From NCBI GenBank assembly GCA_963402885.1, contig OY727100.1:20679665-20743664 (forward strand): a DNA stretch of 64,000 nt, given 5' to 3'. The notes under the pieces were generated by a model. It did no database searches, was not told where the DNA came from, and worked only from the letters and a program-made list of their open reading frames with translations. The stretch is from Antedon bifida (taxonomy: Eukaryota; Echinodermata; Crinoidea; Comatulida; Antedonidae). Shown here in pieces: positions 1-12,000 of the stretch; positions within the stretch are counted from its first letter, which is position 1; each line of letters starts with the position of its first letter. Made by a program: the position numbers and the translations under genes.

Positions 1-121
1 CGACGCGGTGGGTCTACATCTTGAGTGTAGCACAACAGATTTAACCAAACAATATTGGTTGTTAAGTGTTTATCTGGTTTGCAGTAACAATGGATAATCA
101 ATAATGTTATTGCTTTTTCAG

Positions 122-280
122 AAAAGAGGAGGAAAGATTGAAATAGAATGTCATAATCCCCAGAACGAAGGACATATTTCACCAAGTCTAGCAGGCGTGT
201 CACATGATGGTGTTACTAGTACGTCACAAAAAGGAAAGGCTCTTATAGAACCACATTATTCTAAACAGTTCTATAACTAA
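122..280 (+). CDS. Ig-receptor family gene P0, last coding exon (partial gene)
   Basis: The last exon of a receptor whose remaining exons lie left of the window. An acceptor (TTTTTCAG) ends at 121, and the open frame starts KRGGKIEIEC and ends at TAA 278-280. It matches the terminal tail exons of P1 (40536-40670) and P2 (45801-45935): KRGxKIEIE, the Ser/Thr-rich GVTSTSQKGKA stretch, EPHYSxQ and a C-terminal FYN. The preceding intron is also alike; the CGACGCGGTGGGTCTACAT stretch recurs near 40343. In P1 and P2 this exon has a PQYEGH motif, but here the tyrosine is Asn (PQNEGH), and an insertion (about PSLAGVS) precedes the HDGVTST region. The residues belong to the intracellular tail. It shows that the receptor family extends beyond the left edge. 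Confidence 0.8.
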   Translation, partial: KRGGKIEIECHNPQNEGHISPSLAGVSHDGVTSTSQKGKALIEPHYSKQFYN

Positions 281-1177
281 ATTCCCAATCCATTATTTAA
301 AAAAAAACATCTTCTAATAAAAAAAAACAATTTAATTAATAAAAAGAGAAGAAATGTAAAAATGTAGTATATAGTTAAGAGGAAATGCAACCTTGCTTTA
401 TGGATAAACAAACGAAAACGAGAGTGAGTTGCTTTCTATGAGTATCAAAATTGGTATAATTATGAGTAATATTTTAATAACGAAAACAAAAGTATATGCA
501 TACATGCATGTAATAGCAATTGAGAGCAAACGTAATTTATAAAAAGTGTGTTTATTGGCGTTATAATTATGATATATGTGTCTTTAGAGTCTTACTTATT
601 ATTATTATTATTATCATCTAGGCCTACCAATAGCTGTTGACAAAAGCAGGTGATGATTGATCAAAACAGTTGTAGAATAAGGAGACATTTGATATTCAAC
701 TTAAATTAGTGTTTAAATTTTCGACAAATTTCGTCTTGTTGGGCTGTAATTTTTGCATGTTTTATAGCTTTTATGTATTATTATACATTAATTAAAACAA
801 ACTGTAACTTTTTATCTTAATGTTTTAACTTATATATATTTCATAAATTGTAACATTCAATCACAATTAATTGATTGTAATAACAGATTTTGAACTTTGA
901 ACTTTTAACTAGGATTGAAATTTATTATAGGTATTAGTATAGTATAGGCCTATTATAAGCAATTGAACCAAACTCTACCATTTTCTAAATACTGTATCTG
1001 AAGGGTAAAGAGTCACGTCCACACACAGTACCATCAGAATCATTAAACCCTCTCACTGCTGAAACATGCATATGTAATCAACATGCAATGTTGTGGAAAC
1101 AAGACCCATCGTATCACGTTCCCTTTTTTCAGAATTTTTCTGTGTTGTCCTCTTTGCATAATTTTCCAGACTAAGCA
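281..1177. other. Intergenic, 3' flank of P0
   Basis: No coding feature was recognised. The DNA is AT-rich, with a short ATT microsatellite near 597-615 followed by a TCATCTAGGCCTAC motif. The same motif follows P1 (about 40917-40935) and P2 (about 46186-46200), so this flank belongs to the same duplicated unit. Confidence 0.5.
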
Positions 1178-1521
1178 GTAAACACACGCTATTACCGTCG
1201 CCGCCGCTGCTGCTTCTTTCTACCATTTGGTGATATACGCCATAATAGAATACAAATGTAGGTGTAAACACACGCTATTACCGTCGCCGCTGCTTCTTTC
1301 TACCATTCGGTAATCGTACGCCATAATAGAATACAAATGTAGGTGTAAACACACGCTATTCCCGTCGCTGCTGCTGCTTCTTCTTTCTACCATTTGGTGA
1401 TATACGCCATAATAGAATACAAATGTAGGTGTAAACACACGCTATTCCCGTCGCTGCTGCTGCTTCTTCTTTCTACCATTTGGTGATATACGCCATAATA
1501 GAATACAAATGTAGGTGTAAT
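1178..1521. repeat. Minisatellite of about four ~85-bp copies, sialidase-exon derived
   Basis: About four tandem copies of a unit containing GTAAACACACGCTATT, a CGTCGCTGCTGCTG tract, TTCTTTCTACCATT, ATATACGCC and AATAGAATACAAATGTAGG. The copies differ by CTG/CCG and CTT repeat length. On the minus strand each unit reads AYHQMVERSSSSDGNSVCL. This resembles the AYYSVKEGEEEAEGIVCV stretch of the last sialidase exon of the neighbouring Ig-sialidase gene (about 3128-3195), and the DNA is similar there too (GTAAACACAC[A/G]CTATTCC). The array is therefore probably an expanded remnant of a second sialidase exon. The long ORFs across it are repeat artefacts. Confidence 0.75.
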
Positions 1522-2036
1522 GCACTATGAAAAGAAGCACAATACAGGTATTTTAATCAATTAAAAAACACTTGTTTTACTCCGTGTTTGATTCTGTAAA
1601 TGATAATTACATTTTCTTTCAGCGCGGAGCTTATTTTGACTGCTGTTTCTTCGCGGCGTTTTTTTTTATTTGGTTCATGTTCACGTAGTCTGTGACTTCA
1701 TCACAAATTATGATACAACTTTAACGCGACATTTTAAAAAATAAAGTAAAATTATTATGCGATGACCGGAATGTGTACCTATACAATAACTGTTGGCAAA
1801 CATGCCATTATCAGAAGTTACTCATTTGGCGGAATACAACAAGGTTTGATTTGGTCAACCGATTGCGGCGCGTATTCATTCATCACTGTGACATAGAAAT
1901 TCATGTTTTAAATAAGTAAATTAATTATTTCGAAGAACTATGTAAAACGTATGACGTTCGGTTTATGCACATCTTGTGCAAAATAGTCAGGCGATGTAGC
2001 ACGAACACTCCAAAACAGAAAAAGTTGACATCATTA
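1522..2036. other. Intergenic, nothing recognised
   Basis: AT-rich sequence with no supported coding or RNA feature. A T-run with GC-richer flanks lies near 1630-1680. Confidence 0.4.
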
Positions 2037-2240
2037 TGTGAGGGCGTGTGGCACAGTGTGTTGGACGTTTGATTACTGATCGTGAGATTGTGGTTCTAAT
2101 CCAACTCTCGCCGTATGGTTGTATCCTTAGGCAAGACACTTTACTTACATTTGCCTCTCTCCACCCAAGTGAATAAAATGGGTACCGGATCAAGAAACAA
2201 CTTTGCGCTGATTACTATAGCTGCATTATAATGAGAGTAT
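2037..2240 (+). mobile_element. tRNA-derived SINE
   Basis: Plus-strand Pol III-type head with an A-box-like TGGCACAGTGTGTTGG and a B box GGTTCTAATCC. The body (CCTTAGGCAAGACACTTTAC, then TGCCTCTCTCCACCCAAGTG and AATGGGTACCGG) resembles widespread aquatic-invertebrate SINE bodies. The family name is not known to me. The antisense ORF here is non-coding. Confidence 0.65.
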
Positions 2241-3059
2241 GTTGACATACGTGTATGATCCTCAAAAATGACCGGGGTAATAATGTATATATAAGAATGA
2301 ACTATTATTATTATTTATTAATATTATTATTATCATGGAAATGATTGAAGTATGAAAATAGTGGAGAAGATTTATAAATAGGACATGAACATCAATATTT
2401 ACAACAAGGCAAACAAGACTACAGAGCACAGGAGGAATAAAAGGATAAGGAATGTTCAAAAATTATAATTATAATAATATAGTACTTATATTACTTTTCT
2501 CCAACTACATAATACACATGATATTAATGTTAGGCCCCTACTAAAATGTTAAAATCTAATAACAAAAAAGGATATAAAATAATGTAGTTACTTGATATCC
2601 CAACCACATAAGATAGTGATTCGCGAATGACAGCTAACTTCTTTATTAGCAATTCTAATAAAATCTAAAGTTTAAAATGTTTGTATGACTTTTTTCTCGG
2701 AATATATATTCTAAACTTCTAAGTAATTTAATTAGTACACTTGCTTCCCAACCACTACTTTAATACTACGGTCGTATATCACAATCTTATACTTAATTTA
2801 ATTAAATAATTGTTTCCAGACTATTTGCAGTAAGTTTTATATTCTATATATGTGCGATTTTTGTAATGCATATAATCCAATTTGCTGTGAATTTGTTGAA
2901 TAAATGAATTCACAGAAAAACAACATTTTTTTAAAAGTTTCTGGAAATTCTGAATTATTCAAAGACAAACTAAGGCAAAACGTAAGAGTCAAATAATAAA
3001 ATGTGGCCATGGCTTGATATGGCATTGAACTTTTTCTGAATTTCTTTTTTCCGGCATAA
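2241..3059. other. 3' flank of the Ig-sialidase gene
   Basis: No gene recognised. This should contain the 3' UTR of the minus-strand Ig-sialidase gene; a minus-strand AATAAA (TTTATT on plus) occurs near 2641. Otherwise AT-rich with a short ATT-rich tract near 2308-2335. Confidence 0.4.
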
Positions 3060-6000
3060 TTAATTATTTACCAAACTATCAACTATCAACTGCATTCCAA
3101 TATTATACCCCTTTGTTTCTGTACCATAACTGTAAACACACACTATTCCTTCTGCTTCTTCTTCCCCTTCTTTTACACTGTAGTAAGCTAGGCCAGATTC
3201 TTCTGCATTCACTGCACCTAGTGTGTACAACTGACACCATGTTTTAAAACCATCTTCACTTAAGTGAAGTGTAAGATCCTTATTTGTCTCATTTCCATGA
3301 CTTGCCATTGCTATTTGGTAGAACTCATCTGTCTTGGTTGGTAAACGTACGATACCACCCTTGATATTAAAATAATTTAAATGTAATAAAATATCATATT
3401 ACTGTAATATTAAAAGGCAAATAGAGTTTAACCACCTCAATGAGGCAGAATTTATACATGTATTTCATTATTTAAACATTATATAATTTACAAATGATTA
3501 ATAAATATTAAAGAGTGCTATGGTATATTTCCATGAAGTTCAATTTCTATTCCATTTTCACCAATTATGTGTATGTACAGTACCATATTGTATTGTACAA
3601 ACGTTTAAGTACATAATTTAATTGTAGTGATGTCAGGTAGTGCATTAATAGATGATACTAAAGAAAGGACAACTAGATACACAAACTGACATATTACACA
3701 GTACCTGGTATTCTGTATTCAGCTTTAAAATGGTATCCTCATCCCCAACATCAAATGATTTAAATCCTTTATCACTGTATACATGAAAACGCTGCTTAGA
3801 ATTCTCCAATGAACAGCAGATGTGAACTTTGGTATCTGCATATTCAACAAGCTGTAAACAAATCACATTATATGACAAATAGCCATTTAGAGGTGACTAA
3901 TAATAAGTTATTATATGGGTTACAAATGTTGCTATGTTACTATTCGAATCTGAAATAAAATCTACAATTTTCAAGATAGGCTTCTTAATCTTACTTGTAC
4001 ATGTCCTCCTAATGTACCATCTTTTGGTTTAACAGCAGTTACAATATTCCAGGAGTCACCATCATTAGTACTTGTCATTACAAATAGTTTTTCTGTAAAA
4101 AACAATTTACTTTAATTTATTGAAATAAACGATTAATTAAACAATATGATGTTTATTTCCACTCTATCCAATGAATTAAACTAACCTAAAATTAAAAGTG
4201 CTGCTAAAGTATGAACGTTTATGAAAATACTGTACTTACTTTCTATATTCTCAACATTTGTCCAACTCCAAACTCCTGCAACAATCAAAAGCCCTGAATT
4301 TAAGCATGCACCATCACCAAGGCCTGAAAAAAAGTGTTTGTACTTTTTAAAACGGATATTGCTATGATGAATTACTACCGGAGTATATTGTAGTTATTAT
4401 TATTATTATTATTTATTCAGGCAAAAGATACATTTTACAAAATATAATACAAATCAACAAATTAAACAAACACGAAGATATAAATATAATACAATATTGT
4501 GTGTATAAATGTGGATGGGCGTTTATTAGATAGTTGGGTTGGGGGGATGCGATTATTATTTAAAGTGATGTTTTATTGGGGAGGCGTTTTTTAAATAAAT
4601 ACCATCCTAATAATTAATACATTATTTAATTTAAACATCTTTTGAAACTAACTTCCGTGACAGAGTGGGCCGTTTCGGACCAAGAAGGAAGACGGTTTTC
4701 GACGGCTTGCAAACATGGGCAGAGATCTCGGTCCTAAAGTGACACAGATAGCCTACAGTTATTCCTGCCAGCTTATTCAATAAAACTCGGCTATCAGGAT
4801 TTCACTCGATTTTAAACAAAATGTCTTATCATCAGATCTCCTTATACAATTTTTATAATACTAATCCCCACAATATATCCCGATGCTTTATTGCGTATAT
4901 TTAATTTGATCTTTATTAATTTGCAGTATAATTTTTATTTTTTAACCACTGTACCTTCACACGCGCTGTCCGATCCGAAAATATACAAAAAACTAAAATG
5001 GCTATAGCCACTAACGGCCAACTTAGTTGAAACCAGGTAGTTGCAAGGTAAACTTGTAAACTCATCGTGAACCCGGAAATTACTTTGACCGCGTACAATT
5101 GAAATTGAGTTGAAAATCTACCGATGAAATCAGAAATTTTGCTGTAAAACTCTTTATAATATCTTCCTAAGATAGAAATATGGAACAATATCGTAATAGT
5201 GAAAACTAATGTTATCAAATTTACATTTCGCGGTACATCTGAGATAGATCAGGTAGGTATCCAAGGCAGAGATTTGTCCCGAAGTTTTCCCATTGTGCTC
5301 GCCTGTCAGAATTAACCATAATTTATATATAGATTGTATAATTTAACTTAAAAGTTACATTGAATTAAATTAAATGCATATAGTACAACGCATAGGGCAG
5401 GCTTACTGGCTCAACAATACAAACTCCTTTAACACAATACAAACCAAACATAGACTTTACTTAGACTAACTCCTGGAAATCCTTTCAAATCAAGTTTTAC
5501 ATCTTCTGGTCCTCTCCAGTTGACTCCATCATCATTAGATTTCATCATTATTATCTTCCTCTCTTTTGTTTTGTTATCTTCTTTAACACACATTAAAATA
5601 ACATTTCCTTCTTTCTTATCTGTCACAATTGGTACAAGGTTCTGAAAGCTGTACAGTAAATACATTTTTCAATAGATAATTTATAAAATGAAACATAAAA
5701 AAAAACATTTTTCCTTAATAAATAAATCACATTTACTTTTAAGTAATATTGCTGTTGTTGTTTTAAAAGATATGTATGCATATGCACATAATTTTCAATG
5801 GTACACAAAATGCACACCAGTAATATTAATAATTTGTAATAACATTTTATATTAACTATCAATTGGTTCAACATTTTGTATTGCTTAAACTAATATACAT
5901 ATAGCATTCCTGACCATGATTGTCAACTTTATTGGGATAAATTATATTTTTAAAAAAAATGTTAGTCCTTTATTCGGAATAAAATAGTTTCTTATATAAT

Positions 6001-9000
6001 GTACTACCTTCTATTCTTTTTATGTAAAAACACGCTTGATTCTTTCCATTCAATGACACTATTTCCGTTTATCTTTCCTCTTCTCATTATTACATCCGAG
6101 TTGTCTTTCTCACAAAAGACAAGAACATGAGAATTTATAAAGACTACCACAGGATGTCTGTAAAACAAGAGAAACATGTCTTCATTGTTTATGTGTTGAT
6201 TATATTTTTTTTAATTGTAAAAAGAACTATGTAAGCATGCTACTGATATCTGTGTTTTCTTTATAAATGAGTCTTCAAACAGTTTGAACACAATGTATTG
6301 TATTAGAAGTTCTGAACATTGCTAATGTACAAACTCCTACATTCTATATGTAAACCAATACTACGAAATATGTAAAGTCATTTATATTTATTGCCACACT
6401 ATCTGGGTATTAATATAATATGTTCAAGTTCTTCTGAAATAAAATTTAGACACTAACACTACATTTCTACTTTGTAAATTAAATGATGATTAAACTGTGA
6501 TGTGGACTACCATAAATTGAAAATAATATGTCTTTCTTACACTACTGTTTGTAAAACTCTTTTGGAGGAAATTTACATCAAGCAATCTGTCTTTGTGGCC
6601 TAACAGCCAAATTGTATTCATTTACAAAGCAAGAAAAACCAAAGAAAAACACAGCAAAAAGGAGAGTGGAACACTGCCGCAATGGAAGAAAATTAAAAAT
6701 TGGGGAGCTCCATATCAAAAAGATTAGGACTGCAAGCAAATCCCATTATTATTGCCAAGTATGTAATAATTAACAATCTTTCTTCCCTCTAATGAGTTCA
6801 ATCTATTATTTAATCTTAAATATCTCTCAATATAGTAAAGATCTTAATTGTTCAGAAAAAATAAATCCACACAATTCACCTGTAAATATTTCTTGAGTCA
6901 CAATCTGCTGCAGTAAAAACATCCCCTATGAACAATTTAAAACAATATTTTTTAATTGCTTATTTTCTAATTTTAAGATTGATGATGACTGAACATAATT
7001 GTTTTTACTGTTAATAAGTTTATATTTGTGGTAAAACATAAGTTTACTTGAAAATGGTTAAAAATAACTCCATGAAATATGTGTTCATTTTAATTTAAGT
7101 AACAAAAATTGGTATAAAACAAACTTTACATTGTACACACAGGTTTGCTGCTATTGTTTGTATTACTTTCTTTTTTGACAGAAAATTTCTTTTCATCTCA
7201 CTAAGTTCACATAAGTACACACCAGAATCAGTTAACGCGATCTTCTCAAACGCTAAACAGGTCTCATTAACACCAACAGTTGCTTTACATCTTTCTGGTA
7301 AAGTAATTGGGTTTGATTCATTAGAAGACCATATCAATTTATTTCCACCAATTGTCTTCTTATGCCAACTAACAACAATCTCTCCATCCTCAATTTCATA
7401 CTTGCAAGTTAAAACAGCTTTTTCTCCAAATGTTGCAAAACAATCATCCATGTCTTTAAAAAAAGTAAAAACACAAACAAAATTTTTAAAATAACCATTT
7501 CAAGATTATATGGAATACTATTAAAATCATGTTTAATTGATTGATATTAGTATTCACTAAATTTTTTTAACTAAGGTCATCAATTGTTGCTCCAGGGTGA
7601 CTTTGATGGATATATGTTATTAAAAAGATCATCTTTTTTAAATTCAAACAGTTGCATATATGGACAACGTGATTGCAAAAGACAATGTTTTAAAAATACC
7701 AATACACCAATTGGCATGTTTTCATTAAGTTAAGTAAGTTAAATTGAAATAATATTGCACCAATTTGAATTTCACAAAACAAGAGGATGTATTAATAATA
7801 AAGTCTGTATCCAATCTTAACACATTTTTAATTTTCAAAGAATGTACTGCAGGGCTAAATATTAGGTAAATGAATACATCAATAAACCTAAATACTGTAG
7901 TAACACTAAACATACTTACTGTAGTAAGGCTGTTTAACTTCTAATTTGCTTTTTGCTGAGTAACAAACACTTTTTGTTGTGACACATTTACAAAGGTAGA
8001 TACCAGCATCAGAACTTTTAACTTTATCTATTTCAAGAAAACCTTTCCACAATGGATCTCTTTTTATAGTACGTCTTCCAAACAATTTCCAACTACTAGC
8101 AACCTCCTTCCAATCATTAATATCAGATTCCCATTTAAAAAAAAAAACTTCTTTAATTGGAATTTGTTCTATTGACATAGTAAAATGGATCTCAGCTTTT
8201 CCTCCTGCTATGGACTGCATGTTTTGCATTTTTAATACTGGATCTATAATAAACGAATTATTTAATGTTAGAAAACTAAAGATTCTCTTTTACTTAATTA
8301 TATTCAATATTTTTGTGGGTACAATTATATAAGGTGAAACAAAGATACTAATATGTTAATGTTGTATCACCCTCTAATAACATAACTATTAATAACTACT
8401 AATGTAACATTAACCTCTATAAAATTGATATTTATAGAGTATTTCTCATATTTTTATGCTAAAACGGTTTTTATATTATACCTTTTCATCTTTATTATAC
8501 AATTTGATGGTTGTTTGTTGTTTTTTTTCATGAAATTTTATAATTTTCTGTATGTCGTTGTAAATTGTTTTATATGCCTAATAGCTTTTTATGTTTGTAA
8601 TTGGTAATCTGTTTCTCTGTCTCATAACCTGCAACCAAATTTGTTTTTATACCAGTTGTTGAAAACATAATAAAGATTACTTGAACTTAAACTTACGGTA
8701 ACAAAAATCAATGTTACAATTTCTTTAACCACTTTTAAATATTAACAAAAATTAAACTTCATGAACTACAAATGTAACCAAATTTAACCACTAACATAAT
8801 TCAGTAAAGATTGTTAAGATATTTTGGACTTAAAACTTATTCTGTATTTTTTTTTTTTGTGGAAGTATTTTGTTGGAAATCTGTTGAACTTCAGTCTTAA
8901 TCCTGTGTGTGTGCCAATTCTCCATTTGTTTCCCTTGTTGGACAAATGTACTAAATCTCAGAACAGAAATTGTCAAATTTCTTGAAAAAAATTATTAAAA

Positions 9001-12000
9001 GTTCAATTTTGACTTTGCTGAAATTGTTATTTTTTAGTAAAATATTGTTTTCCTTTCTATCCGTTCGTTTTCTTTTTTACAACTGTACATGTAGGACAAT
9101 TCTACATACAATATACTGTAAAAGTTGAATTTATGTCTACAACTTTACTGATATTGAGCCTAGTTTCGGGTCTATGATTACCTGTCAATCCTTCTGTTCT
9201 TTAATTTTCTCATTTTTAACTTTTGGACAAAGGGTATTTAATATAAAATGAAGGTTGTATGTCTATAGTTAAACATGTTTAGTATTGTTGGATATATGCA
9301 TACATTGAGAGAAAACCAGGTAACATTCAACTACTAAGCTTTAGAGTATTGATGGACAGTCCATGACAAATAAGAATTGAAATGGAACTGACTTTCATCA
9401 CAAGTCTTAATACGGAAAATAATGTGTTATGTCCTACGGTTACAATATTAGAGAACTGATGGCTGGACAGACACTCAGACAGATGATTACTGAATAAAAA
9501 TAGGCTGAAGTTTTAAATATTTAAAGATTGAAATTCACATATTCAAGTTGAAATTAAGACCAGGGTATAAAGGTTAACACATTGAAGAACAGACAAAAAG
9601 TTGTCAGTAAACCAAAAGAGTCAAAGATATATAGTTAAATTTTACACCATGACAGATCCAACGATAAAAAAAAGGGAGTTGGCGGACAAACAAACGCGAC
9701 TGAACTTGAGTCTTTGATTTCAAACTTTCAAAATAGTCCAAGTCTTTTACAGTTTCAAAACTTACAAATATGAATTATTTGTACGATATTTTCTATTTTG
9801 GTGACATTTAAGTTCAGTGTGTGATGAATACTTAATTTTATTTTGCAGTCATAGAACTTTTTAAAAATCCTTCAAACACTCAAAAATTGTTTGCTTTTTT
9901 TGATAAATTTTTGCTGGTCACTGGTTTTATGAACTGATTAAGCAACATTTGTTTACCAACCACAGTCACAAATTTAGAATATCTAAAGGGCATTGAAACT
10001 TGTTCTATTCATTGCCACAAACTTAATAGATTTGAACAAATGTATATTCTCTAGCTATTCAAATAGTAATTTCATAACTTTTGTTCGTCAGTCAATATTA
10101 TCATTTTGTACTTGTAATACTACAAAGCATCCTCGTATTAAGTGTGCGGGTATATTTTAGAATCGACAACCACTAGACAGTCTGTACTACATTCTGAAAA
10201 CACCCCTATTCGGATTATGGTTCAACCTAAATTTGTTTTATTCATCAATAACTACCCTGACGTATATTTATAAATAGAATTCTTATTCTTGTTCTTTATT
10301 GCCAAAACATCATAAACAACAACAAACAACTACAAAGAAACACAAAAGGGAACTAAATCCCTATGGCTAAGAGCCAGTTTTACCCTCTTACCCAGAGCAC
10401 ATATCAACAACAAAAATCTAAAAATCATTCATAAAAATACAAAAACTTACAGCACCAAAGAGAACAACAACGTTGACATAACGTTTGCGGTACACCACGT
10501 GTCTTAGTACTGAAAAGAACTGTTAAGTTTCTCGACGTATGCTTTCAATATGCTTTGATCATTCTCACTCCTAAGGACGATCAAAGCATTTTGATCGAAA
10601 CGTCAAGAAACTCAGTGGTGTACTGTAAACTTTATATCAACATTTGATTTCACCATACAAACATTAAAAAATGCAACAACAATGCAAAACAATTGACTTT
10701 AAGAAGAAATTCATTAATGTTGGGAAATTATCAGATAAATGAGTCTTCATTATGAATTTCTTCTCACAATCGTGGAAAGATATGACAGAACGATGCAGGC
10801 AGTTAGTCCATGTCTAGAACTTAAGGTTTCTAGATGACGTCCGTTAAATCCTTAAATTTGGAGAGTTTACTGCTATTTAACTTCAGTCACATGTGTTTTG
10901 TAATTTAAATTTTAACTAGATTTGAACTTGTCACTATGGACGAGTTAGGTTATCCGCCGCGCAAACGCCACATGCACGTCATACGTTAGAATATTGCGCA
11001 CATAAAAACGATTATGCCATTGTGACCTGAAGAAAATAAAATGTTATGTGCCCTCTATTTTGTATATACAGTATACACTATATACTGTATACATACTGTA
11101 CTTACATACAGTCCAGAATAGGTGAAAATAACGGGAACCGCCTTTTATTCCAATTTTTAACATTATGACGTCATCAAAATGAAACACGTAGATAGCAATT
11201 TTGAAAGGGAATTATCTGAGCAACAACATATCAACATGTTGATGAAATTTGGGTATGTAGAATATGGAAATGCGCTCTTTTAAATGTCATCAACTATGCA
11301 AAATATGAAAATACGACTTTATAATTGAACTGTCCATATGATGTCACAACATCCGATGCACAAAATTTGTAGATGAATTTGTATCTACAATTCAACAGCT
11401 TCCAGAAAACGTTTTAATCATGAGTATCACTTTTCATTCTGAGGAACTAAAACATATTGAAATTTATTGGAATGATGAAAATAAGTGACACACAATGTCC
11501 GGTTAGCCATATTGATGCATGATCCGATATCTACAACTCATCAACTTCCAGAATATATAATAAAAATAAACTTCACTATTTAGTTTAGAACTATATGACT
11601 GTTAAAAAAAGGCATAATTGTTTAACTTTGTCATCAAAAACGTGCGCGAATTGTCAAAGTTGATTAGAAATTGATTTTTTCGCATTATAAAATTTTAAAC
11701 CGTGTGTGCATGTAACTTCCTTTGAAACATGCCATTTCTTTTAATTATATATATAATCTTGATTAACTCAAATTTATTTATAACTAGCAGTCACCTGTTC
11801 AAGGCACAGTCGTTTTCTGCCTTAATACGTGGTTATACAGTATACTAATTCGCATAGGAGGAGTAAGTATAATAAAAGCGCACTTTTCCCTGATAAAAGT
11901 ACTCTGACAAATTATTATAAAAAAAACAAATTGTATCAAGGATAAAATTCGGAACTATTTACAGCCATTGATTTTGTTACACACGAATTCATATGTACGT

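Noticed and set aside
1987..2193. 68-codon minus-strand ORF
   Set aside because: It is antisense to a tRNA-derived SINE.
4916..5218. A 100-codon minus-strand ORF with hydrophobic stretches
   Set aside because: It has no ATG start (begins at TTG), lies inside a sialidase intron, and matches nothing I recognise; AT-rich sequence easily produces hydrophobic codons.
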